DNA of 64,000 nucleotides from positions 25,109,640 to 25,173,639 of the forward strand of contig NC_135781.1 in NCBI RefSeq assembly GCF_028453695.1. Direction: 5' to 3'. Numbering within the stretch: the first letter of the stretch is position 1; each line of letters opens with the position of its first letter. This stretch comes from Augochlora pura. Its lineage: Eukaryota; Arthropoda; Insecta; Hymenoptera; Halictidae. The notes beneath the pieces were generated by a model, which saw only the letters and a program-made list of their open reading frames with translations, searched no databases and was not told where the DNA came from. The position numbers and the translations under genes are program-made. Of this stretch, positions 36,801 through 51,800 are shown in pieces.

Positions 36801-39800
36801 ATGATCAAACATCACAGTTTATGCTTCCTGCAAACACACCTGGCCTCCGATCGTGCACGAGGCATCTAGACTAGGGTAGACTGCCCTAGCTTCGTTAAAA
36901 TTTATTCGGAACTATGTGTGGCCATATATCATTAATTGTTGAAACAGCAAACTAAATGGACCTCGGAAGCAGCTCAAGGCGGTATTAGATCAAAGACAGA
37001 ATATCGGCAATAGGAACTAAAATCCACAACTGCAATGGGAAGGAAGATTAGATAATCACTGCAGCTTTTCGAGCTAGATTTTTGTAGACAGGAAGGGCAT
37101 GGCTACAACTCCGCCAAAAACAGGAGCATCATAACCACGCCCACTCAAGCTAACAGAGACTCTGTCGCTTCCATGAACGACGCTGCGATACTCGCAAAAT
37201 CGAGAGCTTCTTTCCCGGTTGCCGCGGAGGGCAAGGCTGTGTGTTACCAGAGCAAATTCGTTGGCCATACCAGGTCTAGCAGCTCGACTAATTACGCCGG
37301 CCGATTGTTCCAGGTTTGGAAAGAACTCGGGCATTTCAATTACAACGACTCACCGGTCGGAGCGCCCTCGATCTCCGTCGGTATCTTGAACCCCGAAGGG
37401 GTTAAAGCTTAATTTGAACGGCGCAAGAATTATTTCGTTTAAGAAGATTGCTGGCTTAAGTGGTTAATTAAGGGCAGCGTTTGAAGCAGCGACTTAAATC
37501 GATTTCGCTCCGAGGCCGGCGCGACGGCCGTCCGTTCGCCGAGGACCGTGAACGAACGCCACGATCTAGTCGAATCTCGATTAATTGATTTACTGTGGCG
37601 AATCGGCGAGCGCGTCGACCGAATCCGCGGCAATTACGTTAACGCGGTGGCCTCCGGTCGGTTCTCCTGCCGTAAAATTTCAGCTCGCACGAGGAGACCG
37701 GGCCAGCCCCGACACGATAGTACAACGTTAGTTCAACCAGCTGTTCTATGCTTGGTGTGTCTTACCTGAGCGAGACGCAGCACTTTCGCGGTCGATATCT
37801 CGAGCAACGGCGGGTCATTAACGGGCGTAACGTTGACATGTAGCGGGAACCTCAGTCGTCCTTGGAGATAGCCAGGTAACGTGTAACCGGCGCCCGCCAC
37901 CAGTGTCACCTCCAGGATCATGCTGTCCTCCGTGGTCTCGCTGCCGTCGTGCATGTACTGTATCTGTCGCGGATTTCATCGTGATAATGAGACAATGCGC
38001 GACGCCGGTAAACAATGTTTCCGCGGAGACGTATGAATATGGATGTATCTAGGCCCGAAGCCATGCGCCACGGAGCGAGAGTCGCTCGAACGGCGACGTC
38101 GACAACGACGATGAAACAACGACAACGGTAACGACAACGACGTCTCGCGCTCGTCGCGATTATTTGTCTCGCGACGACCGCGACGGCGACTTTATGAAAC
38201 CGCGACAACATCCGGATGAAAAATGCCGGGTGTATGTGCACGCAAGCGCCCACGGTCTCTCGAAGTTACACGAAGATTTACTTCTTCCCGTGTTACACTT
38301 TATTTACGAGTTGCAGCACAGGATCGAAATTTTTTCTTCCCCCCGGTTCGGTCTTTTTCTTCTCGACTTTCTTAACGAACCAATAAATTCTTTGACACGC
38401 CGAGGCTCGTATCTCTCGTGTTTTTAAAACGGGCTTTAAAAATTCTCACCCCCGCACGATGCATCACCGACGTTAAATTCACCGGTCTCTCTGACATAAT
38501 TGAAATTAACTGTGACGACCAAGTAAGAGATTATAAATCCGAGATTAGCACTAGAATAAATAACTCATAAATGTATCTTCGTAATCCGAACAATTATAAA
38601 TTTAAATATTAATGGTCCGTTATTTTCACGGATTGCGTAAAACCAGTGTTAATTGAGGTATGAGTATATTCAATGGAGCTTCCATCTAGTATTAAATTAA
38701 CACATTTTTCCGCACTGTTAGCTTGGAGGTTATCACGAGTCCAGCACATCAGTTATTTCTTCGAAAACCAGGACACCAGTTTAGATTTAACGAACCGATA
38801 AATTCTGTTTATGGCTCTGATGTTTTTAAGGCGCAGGTTTAAATATTCGCCGGCGGACCCAGCACCGCGCGTCACCGGCGTTAAATTCACCGGTCACCTG
38901 GACTGTCGTAATTAAAATTAATTGCAGCGGCCCCGGTAAGCTTATAAATCGGCGATTAGCATAGCGAATCGACGGGGGTTCCGGGCGCGCGTTCCTTCGC
39001 TGGGATTTTCGTACGGGGAAAACCGAAGGGAGAAGGTTTCCCGGGGAGAATAAAAGGAGTAGCATGGGTATCGGGAAAGAAATAACCCGGTGGTAAAACG
39101 CGGGGCCCCGGCGTTTAATGGATACGCGGTTCCGGACCGTACGCGAGCCCACGAAAAACCATTAATGAGCGGTGGTGGTGTTTATAAATAGAGCACCGTC
39201 GCTGGATAAATTGAGTGCAAGTAGAAGAGGAACAGACAACCGAGAGGTCCGACGACACGAGGAGCGGCCCCCCACGGTTCTAAAGTTAGTTCTTCCACCG
39301 GCAACTATCTATAGCTTGGGAGTCCTATGACGAACTGGAAGAGCGAACCGCGGTTTTTCATCGTCTTCCTCCTTTTTCCTCGAATAATTATCATCGAACA
39401 CGCCATAGTTCCTCAAGCTTTTCTGGCGCGGAGCCCTTACTCGCGAACCTCTTTTTATTTGGCGTACCACACCCACATCCCCCCTTCTTAGGGTAAGCCA
39501 GTTTATTACCAATATTTTGAAGCGTAGTTTGGAGTTTATTTTTTTCGTCACAAGAAGTTGAGGTAACAATAAAATAACTGGGAACTAAGGCGTACTTGAT
39601 TCTATTGAGCAGTCCGCGAGCTTCTAGATGATATTATCAGTTTACACGAGTTTTATTTATCGATGAAATTAACCGCAATTGTACTTAAATCACTTATTAT
39701 GTTCGTCTTATTCGCTGTTGTTGCCGTTTGTCTTGCTCGAACACGCGTGTCGTTATGATGACAAATGTATCGTTACAATCAATTCTGTGTTAGAGAAATG

Positions 39801-42800
39801 TATTATGCTTCGGTTCAGAATGTTTGAGGAATACTTGGATGCAGTAGGATTAACAGTGTTAAGATGCTACAGCTTTTGGTTGTTCCTCCTCTGTTGCACT
39901 CAGGTGTGTCGCATCGCTTTATCTATTATTCTACACCACTATTTTCAAAGTTAATGAATTTCGTAGCACGGTGATTGCATTTACTGAACGAATCGTGGAA
40001 GGAAAGACAAGAGAAGCTGAAGAATTTTTTAATAACGAGAAAATACTGGGAGCTAAATTTTTCGCTCGGTTCGTAGAAGAAAGGGGCAAGTTGCGAAAGA
40101 AATTAATTATGCGGGAGGATAGGTGGAAATTTTTTAAGGCTTCTCTAGGGAGTTATCGAGGTTGACCATTTTTAGGACGATTAATGAGATTGTTCCGCTT
40201 TAGAAAGAAATATTCAGTACGTCGCAGATCTACGCGGGTTCCAAGTTAAGAAATCCAAGAAACGTTGGTTCAGGTTTACAAAAGCAGCAAGAATTCTTTG
40301 AAGTCACGTTCTACTGACAGCTGTGCTAATCGACAACCACACTGATCGATGCTAACTTTGGATACACGTGTATACACGTAGTACAAAGAAACCTCAATTA
40401 TTCTTATTAATAACGAGAACACGACGAAATCTCTTTCGCCGTTAAATTACATAAACTTTTTCGTAAGTTCAGCTATGCTGTTAACAATGTTAATGAAATG
40501 TGCGGGTAATCTTTCTAAAAGGCAAAGTGTGTTAACTGTATCCCGTGTAACCGTGAAAGTCTGAAAACTTGTTCGTGTAACAGAATGTGCTAGACGTAAC
40601 TGGAACCTCCCGATTCAACGGTGCGATAACAAAAATTCTTTTCGACAGGCAACTTTTACGCATTTAATGACAGAAGTAGAATGACCAAAAATTGTCATAT
40701 AATGCTGTCGACGAACCCGTGCCATCTTTGTTCAACATTGCAAAAGCAGCAAACAATTGTACATAATTTCTGTGTGCGAATAATTCAGTGTACGGTTGAG
40801 TATTGCTAATAATATTCTGCACACAGGACTGCAGTGATATGTCGGACAATCATGTTGTATGCAGTGACTTAATACGTTCACAGCGAAATTGAGCAGATAG
40901 AATGCAAAATGATGGAAGTGTTAAAGAAAAATTAAGAATGCTATTTCTATTATGCTCAATTCAATAAAATTATTAGAACAAGAATATAGATTGCGGCATT
41001 CGTATCTTGCAATTAATGCAGACAATTTTTATTTCCTATAAAAGTCTGCAGTTCCGTTAATAAAACAGCAAAAACGGGACTATATTAGTACTGTTGTTGC
41101 AATTCGACGTTCTTTTTCTCAACGTGACGAAGAGCATTCGGTAAATTTGTTTGCAACGCATCAATGACACTAATAATTAGCCGTGTGCGCTGTACGTACA
41201 GGCATTATCGATCATCCCGTCGCATTGTCAATTTTATTCCGGTCACGTGGCCCCCTAGCGAATTCGGCAGCGAGCATGTGTTTCGGAGGTCGGGCATTAC
41301 CTTATCTCGATTAATGTCTTGGAGAGTGAAGGAGTGCTCTGTTCTGGTCGTTAGGAGGTCCAGGGCCAGGTTTCCATAGGTGGGTGGTGTAACCAGGGTG
41401 AAGATAACGCCGTCCTCTTCGACCCCATATTTAGCGATGTCTAACACCATGGCAATGTTATCACTCGTCACTGGCACGTGTTCACCCTCAGATACGAGCA
41501 GCGGGCTCAGTGAGAGGATCTCCAGGTTCACGGGTAAATTTCCCTTCGAGTACACCTGCGAATTTCGAGAACCGGACATGTATGTGTGCGACCGAACAAC
41601 GGCGAGGCCGTTCCCGCAAAAACGGGACGGTGACGTATAGATATGGTCCGCGGGGGATGGTAGTATAATCGTTATGGTGCAGTGCGAATACTGCCAGTGG
41701 AACTGGCTCGGACATTGTCAATATTAAAGCGATCCGCCGATAATACGAATCCGGCCTCAAATAATATAATCTGGAATCGAAGCCGAGTTCCGGAATTGAA
41801 TTTCGAAAAATCGAATGCGCTCTGTTCTGAGCCCTTCTCGTCACGGAGCGTCCAGCCATATCTCTCACAATTACAATAACTAGTACTTTTTCGATTGCAA
41901 TAATCTCTTAAAAGAGAAAAAAATACATTGACTACCAGCATTTATTTAAATACTTAAATAATATTCATGGTACGAAACAAGTTTTTATTTTGAATTAAAA
42001 GAAGGAAATAATGTTCATAATTAACTGGTTATTACTGGAAATCTGTATCACGAGGCAGATTCGTCAAAGTACAGCGAGGGGCTAAGTTGGAATAAAATTC
42101 TGTTTCTTTGTTGTTAGTATTTTTTTCTTAGTTTTCTAAGAAATTATTACAAATCTTCGATCATTGCAAATGCTATGAAAATGATATGGCAATGAGTCAA
42201 AGCTGGAAGTTAATTTTCCTCTTCGATTCATTTAGACCGTTGCGATAACAGTTCTAATAATTATTAATAAAATGTAGTTAATAAATATTATTAAAAAATA
42301 ATTATTAATAAATTTAAAACAGTTTTTCACCGCCGAAGGATTTACTGTTCGAGCCATTTGCAATTTTCTAAAATTCAATACTCTAAACTTTCCACAAAAT
42401 CGATATGCACGGTCGACGCGGATACCATATTCTCGTTATCTCTCGAAAAATTTCTCGTCCGGACGCACCCACTTTTCGATACCCCCTTTGTGTAAGACAA
42501 TCTGATCACACGTCCCTCCACCGACTTAAATTTAGCTGGCTAAATATGGAGCAGATTCTTCAGCCCCGTCGACTTGCTTACAAAATTTTGTCCACCCTCT
42601 CCCCTTCGGCAGTCGCTGTAATCCGCCTCATGCAAATATTTCTCTTCGCCCCTCTGGCATTCAACCCGCGTCATCTCAATCACTCTGCGCAATCACACCC
42701 GCGCGTCTAGATCATCCTTTTTCGCGTATCATCCTGCGCTTTTCAAAATCCCCTGTCGCTTTGCCAGCTTGATAAACTCCGCGACAAATTCTACTCGAAA

Positions 42801-45800
42801 AATCTCCCCTCTTGTCGACCCAATGATTCGCTACTCTATATTTCCGCTCGAGACCTCAAGTTTTCAACCCTTCGGCTGTTAATATCGACTCGGCTGTTTC
42901 CAAACCCATTAGATCTCTTTTACCAGCAAGAAAGCTTCTTCAATTTGGATTTGATTAAATAGAATACTTTAGTCTGAGGCATTTTTCAAGGTTGTTAGCG
43001 TAGCAGTCAAAGAGTTAATAACGAAAGTTTGCAGGCGAAGGATTGCATAAGTTAAATGAAAAATGATTATTAAGGCTGTATACCCTAAGGATCTGAATTG
43101 CTTTCCAGGCTCGCGAGAAAATGCCTAGGAATAATATTTGTCTTAGCGATCTTAAAAGCAACAGAACTTTCTTGTGTCGTCAAGAAACAGAGTTTGCAGA
43201 CTATGTACCCATCGTAAATTTGATTCAAATCGAACTCAGTCCGCACCGTTTAAACTCGAAAGGCAGCTCGAGCCGCATGAGCCACGCAGTTACAGTGTTT
43301 ACGTCGAATAATTGGCAAAGAAAGAGGAGGCAACAGTAACAATATTTTCGCGATAAAGGGGTGGGTAGGCCGATCGCTGGAGCGGTTAGACGGCTGCGGG
43401 GATGCTCAGGACCGGGGATCGTTCAATATTTGCCTTGTAATCCTCGGCGTAGCTCGGCTTGATGCACAACGGTTGATCGCAGTCGCACTTAAACGAGGTG
43501 ACACCCAGCTGGGAGCAAACGGCGTCGGGCACGCAGGGCTGCGCCTCGATGCACGGGAATCCCCAAACACAGCCGACCACGATCCCCTGGCTGATCTTGA
43601 CGTCCGGGAGGCCGAGCTCCTTGTTGTCCAGCTGCATACTTCGCAGGCAGCCCTTGTAGCTCAGATCGCCGGACTTGAGACCCTTGCCGAGGGCTCTGGC
43701 TCGCTTGTTCAGCTCTGTACCGCCTATGTAGAGGGTGTCCGCTAAATCCAGGTACCGGTTCCCGCCGCTCGGCAGACCGATCGTTCTTTCCTGCCGGTCC
43801 ACCGTGATCCCGATTCCGCTTGGATTGAAATCGACGACCACTCGATGCCATTTACCGTCGTTTACCGGCGCGCCGTGTATCAACTCGGTCGGCCCGTTCC
43901 CTTTGTTCATCAGCAGACGTATTTTACCCTCGAACAACTCGATCCCGAGGTAATCGGCGTACGACGATTGCCCGGTGTTGTAGAGCAGCAGACCGGTCTC
44001 CGCGGCCGTCTTCAACTCGAACTCCCATCTGCAACAACCAGGTCGAGAGAAAATTGAAAGGAAGTCGAGGAATCGACGCGAGACCGTCCAACTTCCGGCG
44101 CTCCTCTGGAGAAATTATAGTTCGTCCTTGTTAGCGTCTCCGTTCCCCACTTATCCCCACCGACCACCAAATTGCATTCGTAATCGTCGACGATCGCATC
44201 GAATCATCGGCTAGTCGGAAACAGCGATGCTGCACCGTTGTGTCGCGTACGATCGGTCGACGCTAACCAGGAGAAATCATGTCATTTCTAATGTCCTTTC
44301 TTCCAGCTCTAACTCCATGCACTCGAAGGACCTTAAAGATTTCTTTATTCTCTTTTTGCATATGGAATTATCATAGTTACTCGTGATTAAACGGCGAATC
44401 ATTATGCGAAATAAACATTGTCTGCACCTGTTCAAAGTAGTAAGAGCCATTTGTCTCTTACAGTTTTGAATTGCAGGTACATATGTTTCTCAACAGTGCA
44501 TAATATCCGCAGTTCATTCATGGCATTCTTCAATTTTTAAGAGTTTATTAAACAGAAATAAATTTGATATTATAAAAATTGTTTGGAGTTATAGAATGAT
44601 AAATCTTATTGGTGTTACAGAGTCGTGATTCGAGTGCAGAGGATTAGAATTTCATTTTCGTAACATTCCATTGTGCAAACCTGCTGTAGATCAAAGGTTC
44701 GTAGTGGAGTCAAAGTAGTAATGATAAGAGTCCTGAATAGAAGTGAAGAATGAACATTGCAGTTTTAGTTTCAAGCGCACATTCACTGTTAAATCGGAAT
44801 CCTAAGAAGTCACGCTTCAACTTCAACGTGTTTCGGGACGGGAAAGCTGAAATTGTTTTGATCCTGTCGCTGGCTCCGCGTTTAAAAAAGTTTAGCGTGC
44901 TCGAATATTTTACAATACAAAGTCACCAGTCGTGATCGAAGACGTGTCACTGACGTATAACTGGCGTGACAGCTAACAAGTTAAATTACTTCGATTTTGT
45001 GAGCTTTTCGAATAGTTTCCATAATTGCGAATCGAATTCTGATGTTGAGATATTGAAGTTTGAATTGCTTCCGCGAAATAATTTCTCCGCATAAAATTCG
45101 ATGAATGAGGATGACCTCGAACTGGATCGAATCGAATCGAATCGAATCGAATCGAATCGAACCGGATCGAACCGAACCCGATCCCGAACCAAGCCGAGCG
45201 AGCCATGGTGTCGGGTATTAGAGAATAACGCTAAAACTCTGTAACAACGCCGCCGGGGGTATTCGCGATCGAGTTAGAATTTCGCAGTTGACTTCTTCGT
45301 CGGGTTGCGACTCCGCTCTGAATGGACCCGTTAAACCGTTAACGGAGCGTTAGCGGAATTCGGAGTTTCTTAACTGTTCGGCTCGAATTACCTGGCCGTT
45401 TGCATCTTTCGCCGCCGGGAAAGTTCAGCTGTTACGCGCGAAACGTGACGCCAAATTGATTTAGCCACGTTAAACGCATCCCCCGACGGCTCGCGACGCC
45501 GCTCGGTTACCTGTTTTATTATTAGTCCCCGTACAGGTCTCTATTTCACGTGTTTCTCCCGACACGAGGCCGGTCCACGTGATCCAACCATATTTCCCGA
45601 TATTTTTCATGCGCGAGGCCAGTTTTTCTATTGCCAACAGGCCCAGCTATTTTCGGGATAAAATATCGTTTCGGTGAAGCTTCGGTCGTGGATTGCGATA
45701 ACGGGTTTTAACAGGGTTGTTCCACTAGAAATTCATCAATCGATTTCTTGCTGGTGCGATAAACAAGTCCGGTGTTTACGGTTTTTCATAACAACATGCG

Positions 45801-48800
45801 GGAAAGCAAATGTTGGTCATGATGCTGTGGGCCTGGACCATGCGATATCTATAAAGCCAAATATGTGCTTTGTTCTGCACAGGTTTTTCACGCGTATTGG
45901 GGTTTTTTTATAACAAAAAGTTACGGCGAATCGAAATACGAATACGTTATTACACGGGCACGGAATTTTCGAGTAATGCAATTACACGTTTTCAGTTTCG
46001 TTCGTTTTTTCATTTATTTCCGACGCACCGAAGCTCGTGCGTAATTATCTAGCGGACGATATTTAAATTGTGCGACATTTTATGTAGTCGTTAATTAGCG
46101 TTTAATGATGTAGCCCACGGTAAAGCGATTCAATGTTTCCACTTTCTCTCATATCCACTTAACGTTTTCATCTCTCCACGTAATTCCCAACCTACTCCAC
46201 GCATCCGTCTCGTCGGCAGACGAGTTTTCGAACGCCGTCATCGAAGAATTGATCATCCTGAGCGTACACCAACTTCCCTACAGTCCTCCTCGAGTCTTCA
46301 TTGATTTCAAACCCGCCAGTTTCGAAGACGTCCCTTCCATTTTGGGAGAACGAGGAAATTGCGAGGGGGGTTGGTCCAAGTTTGGAAAACACGGAACTGG
46401 CTGAATGCAAAAGATGATGAATTCTTTCTTGATGCCTTTCAGAAACTTCAAGCCCTTTTCGAAAAGTCCACAGAAAAGAGAGCCAATTACGCGAAAGATT
46501 CAAATAATGAATTAAAAGAAGAGATTCAAGAATCGTCTTCCATTCTGCTTATTTTTATGCAAAAAAATCACTAATCCCATTTCTCTTAACCTGGATAAAT
46601 TAATTCAGAGCAGAACAGACTAGGGTGATTTATTCAATGAATGAACGTTCTCCAATGAACGAACATTTTCCGCGTTATATGAAAAATTAATATTTATCAT
46701 ACCCTTTTCGTATAAAAATTTATATACTAGCTCTATTATACATCTGCCATAAATTTGTTTGCGTAAAACAATAAGTAAACGATCAACGTAATCCTACGTT
46801 ATACTTTTAGAAAAGCTGCAACTATTACAAAATGCTACTCTGTATTCAGAAATGTACAAACTTTAATAATGAAACGAACCGTTTATAATATTATTCAAGG
46901 GATTAAAGAACGTAATGAAATTAAATGTTTACTTAACTGCAATTTAATCAGCATAATAAACATAGCGTTTATTCAGTGAACGGGCAATCCTAATATTTCC
47001 CGTAAAATCGTCGCGAGTGTGAAATTCAACGACGGTATAGACGAAACAAAAATAACTCCATCGATCATTGCTTTCTGCAAGCCGAGTATAGTTTGAAAAC
47101 TCTGTCTGAATAATTACGAACGAATCCGTGGAAGCTATTGATTCCCGGGATTCCCGTTCAAACAGAACGAAATTCCCAGAATTGGAGAAAATTGGCTCCC
47201 ATTGTTGGGAAACTTCCGTGTCCGAACACTTTCGTCCACCGATTGACCGGGGAGGGGTGGGGGGCGACACAGAACGCCGCGATTTCCCTAGGAGTTGGAA
47301 AATCGTCGGCACCGGTTGCGATTCAAGCCCGCGTAATAGCGGCCGATAATAGCAGTTTCAGGGTCAGGCCGTCAAAGGGACAAAGGCGACCCGGGAGGCG
47401 GCCAGTTTCCGGCATGAATCATACTGTAACGAGGGCCCGGAAAACCTCTATGGCTCCGGATTTCCGTGGAAGAAAAAGCCAGCGGTTGCTCGCGTACCAT
47501 GTAATTAGACGTAACGGCCGGGGCCCCGGGGCGCAAATGTGGCGAAAAACTGCTGCGAAAACATGCTCGGCCCGGATTAATGGCCGCCAAGCGTCGAACT
47601 TCCAGTCGACTGCCGGGGTGGACCACGAAAACTGCTCTCTGCCCGGCCAGCTCTGATCGCGATTAACGTCTTGTTTACACGTTCGCGGTGCGGGATGTCC
47701 GACGAATGAAAGACGCCCGAGAAGGAGCTCTATCGTTCATCTGACGTGTACACGCGCCACGAATATGACTGGCCTTCCCTGGGATATCACATCACCTTAT
47801 GCCTTCGATACACGAATCGACATTGGAACTATCGAACCTGTTTCTCCACGATTATTGGAATTGTAGAAATATTTCCACGGCGACGTTCTGCGTCTCAACC
47901 ACGCTATTAAAACAGACGCTGCACTAAGTTTGAGCGAATGCAATTTTATTGTCGTCGTAAAGCAATCGGCTGTATCTACTACAAGGAGGATCCAGTGTTA
48001 AATGGAATTCGATAAGATAAAGTACTCTCGTACAGATTCAAACGGCCATGCTGTAGTTTCACGTTATCTTCCCTCGCGTAGAGTTTAGCATAAAATACAC
48101 TGCGACTCGTTACAATGTTTTGCAAAAAGAACTGGAATTTTCTCCGAAAGATGTTCGTTCGTCGTTTCAGTAAAAGACAGGTAAATTCTACAGAAGTTGC
48201 AATGTTCTTTTGTTTGAAACCAGCATCAAACTCGGGAGATCTGTATACAAGCGTGCACTCACGATCAAATGTAGACGATCTTGGTGAAGAACATTGAAGT
48301 ACATCGTCCATAGGAAAATCAATACCAAGATTGATTTCCATCGAAATCCAAGGACCGTTTCTCGTAGGAATCGTTAAGATAAGATTAGAGAGACCGAACC
48401 GCAAATGAATTTGTACACCGGGAGTTTGCTTCGTAGGGATGGCTGAAGAGAAAGCGGTCCGCGATAAAGGAGGTTGCGGAGAATGTCCTGGATGGACGAT
48501 TTCGAGGGTTCCGCGTCTCGGGTGGGCTGTTTGCCGTGGACCAAGGCCGTTGGATCCAAGTTCCCGAAGGGTGCATGGTCGTCCAATGATTTTCGAAGGC
48601 CGTCGGAGGCAGCTGTAGTCAAGTCGAGGAGGATCGCATTGTTTCGACAGTGGTCCGCGAGCACGCAACAGGTACTCGCAGCGGCGTTTACCGTGTCTGA
48701 AACGAACCTCGAATTAAGAATCTGCGGGGGTGGGGCTTTTAATTTCCGAAGGACAAAGGCGGCGTAGCCGAACGGACGCGGCGGGCGAACTCTCGTTATC

Positions 48801-51800
48801 CTGAGCCCGGGAATGGAGTTGGTGCTCGTGGGAAACGGGTTTGCAGTTCGTCGCCCGGTCGATTATGAAAAGTCGTTCCCGCCCCCGCGATATTGCAGTT
48901 TCGGAAAGTACGCGTTACCATAATTAACGCCGCGGTTAACGTTGAACTTTCGGTGTCGCGTCGTCGCGTCGCGCTCCGCTCGATTCCGTGTTGATTTCTC
49001 GCTTGGCCAAGCCGCAATGATCCCAAAGCTGCTCAAGCCAACGCTCGATTTGTGCGAAACACCGGTCCTCAAACGAGATCTGTGCATGTATCGTTTGAAC
49101 ACGATTAATCGTAATTAATTATTATTGATAATCGATGCCGTTCCGGTGGCACAATTATCGCGCGCATTAATTGTTAATCCCAGCATTGTTCGCTGATTCA
49201 TTGTCGTTGTCCGAGACTCTCCACCTTGTTCTCTCTCCCTCCCTCCCCCCCCCCTCTCTCTCTCTCTCTCTCTCGATATCTCGCTTTCTCTCTCCTTTAG
49301 TCTCCCTCGACTTCTTGTTCTCTTTCGCTCTTGCGTTCGTATCGTTTCCGGAGCACCGTATCGTGGTCCAATTAGTTCTGATAATACAGGAATCGTCGTC
49401 GATTTTTTGCCCTCCGCCTTTCATACAGCCTCAAAAAGGCTACCAATTAAAATCAGACCTACTCGAAAACCACCGCCGAAATCTGTATCGGCTCGAATCG
49501 AAAACGAAATCTTTGAAAGCTTTACGGTTTTACACTAAATATACCTATTCGCAGATGAGTCTTTTATTATTGTCCCGTTAACAAGAGAAATTCCAGCTTT
49601 TATATAGAGAAACCTAATGGAAAGGTTGTTGCATAAATTGTTACGACTTCAACCAAATTGATTTTTATTTAATGCTCGTCATTGATGAAAGTAATCTTCG
49701 CGGTTGACGTAGTTACCCAGGAATTATGAACGGCAGAGAAAAGCTTCTGGATGTATATTGCATCTATTGTTTAATATTTCATTAATTTTCGAAAGGATGA
49801 AGTTTGCTTGCAGAAAAGCTTCGTTTCCGTGGTAATCGATTTCTCGAATTTATTTCACATTTCTGTACACAGTAATATCAATTTGCACCCGTAATAAAGT
49901 TGTTCAACAAATAAATCAACGTATGATAATTGCAGAACAATACGCACATGTTCCTTCTGCGATTTAATAACGAAGAATTATCATAATGTAACCCCCGGCT
50001 GTGCAAATATTAAAATCGTGCGAATCTACCGTGCTTTATGTAATTTTCTCTCGCATAATTAAAAATACATTACGCGTTAAAATGAAATCAGACAAATATT
50101 CGCCGAAAACGTATACATTTGTAGTGTATAAATCTAGCACGATTACGGATTCGAGAGTGCACTGCGTTCGCCAGTTGTCAAAATGTTCGACGATTCAATT
50201 CGATTTCCCGCACAAAACCCTTTGTGCAAAACAGCTGTCGCTTTTCGGATTTACTGTTACGAGCAAAAATAATAGACCAAACCAGACGATACAGAAATAA
50301 ATTTATATGTAAAGATATACGTGTAAAAGGGAATACATCAAACAAAATTCAATGAATAGGTAAAATAGATGAAGATGATAGTAGAATGAATGGACTGTGC
50401 GTAACAAATGGAAGCCGAAGAGGATATTAATCGTGTGCATGGTAATCCGCGATCTCCCGCTAGGAACGATGAATACATAAATAATAGAATGCAAAACTAA
50501 ATTCAATCATTGAAGGGAGAAACGAATGTTTAGTAGTATGTGAATGGATGCTGATACGCGAGCTTCCAATCGACGAGATTTACGAGATAATGCAAAACAA
50601 AAAATATAATGCAACTGTCAAAATTAGAAAAAAGCGAAAAAAGTTTTAGAATATCGTCCTGTAATACATTAGCGTAAATCGGTGTGCAGTTAATTATGTT
50701 GAACCACATTATTCGCTTGATTAGAAAACTATTCTAATTTTGCGTTTCGCTTGTTAGTTACGAACAAACTTTTAGAACAAGCTGATAATACATTTAACAA
50801 CGCATAGGCGTGACTCGTTTACATTACGTTCTACCATCAAGATTATAATCTGTGCTGCGATAATTTGAGGAGCTGTCGACGAAGAAATCGGAAATAATTA
50901 ATTTTGATTCGTCCGATAGTTCCGGCGTTAACAAACTCGAATAAATAATAAAATACGAGATAAACTCGGTAAAAAGATCAATGACGCAGTAAACACCGCA
51001 GTCTCCAGCAATGAAAATCGGTTTGCGATTTGTCTGCGACCACCCGGTGGATCGAAATTTATTATCAAGCTTGCTGGATCAATGACTGAAAGCGCCCGGC
51101 CGCGTCTTTCAATATTTATTCAATACCCGGTCGGTCGACACTTCGCGGTTCCGCTTCTCAACAGCATTAATTTCGCAAGTGTCGCTTTTTTTTTATCGAA
51201 GGTAGGGAGAGGCTCGGAGCAAAGACGGCGGGTGTGGGAACGCGACGCCACGGTAGGTTTACCATTGTGACTCCCGGTCGACAATCGAACGCCTTGTCCC
51301 CGAAAGTCTTTGTTATTCTGAAAAGTGGGATCAAAGTGCTACCGTCGAGGACGTAACGAGAGCTCGTTGTAACCATTAGCGAGCGTCTACCGTCGTAACG
51401 CGATTACGCTTGTTGTTTCGGACCTTCCCGCGCCATTTTAACGACGACCCCCGCGGGATTCCATCGTTGGAAGCCGCGCTCGAGAGAAGCAACGTTCGTT
51501 AGCGGGGTTAAAGAACTGTTTGGAACCGGGATCTTTGCAAATGCTAGTCGATAACCGAGGATCTCGGTTAAACCAGTCGAGATCCTGCCGGGATCCAGCT
51601 CCGATCCCGCGGCCTTGTTTCGAATGCGATCCGGAAACGATGCGGGCCGCGTGTTTTAATCCCTCCTGCCCACCTCGTTTTTCTATATTCCTAGTTGGCT
51701 AGTTGTTTCCATAAATTCTTGCGAACGGTCGCAGGAGCGCCCGAGCTTGCGGCTTTCATCGAAATTCAATCCGTTGCTCCCGCATAGCCCCGCGACTCGG

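Larger units (their letters stand above)
37964..41300 (-). other. CSPG4-gene intron 4, with local duplication
   Basis: 3.3 kb. It contains a roughly 175-bp segment duplicated about 411 bp apart (listed separately) and otherwise unique sequence. The plus-strand ORFs at 39679-40165 have no recognisable signature. Confidence 0.6.

Noticed and set aside
49171..49581. 136-codon plus-strand ORF rich in Ser-Leu repeats
   Set aside because: Translation of a CT microsatellite plus flanking sequence.
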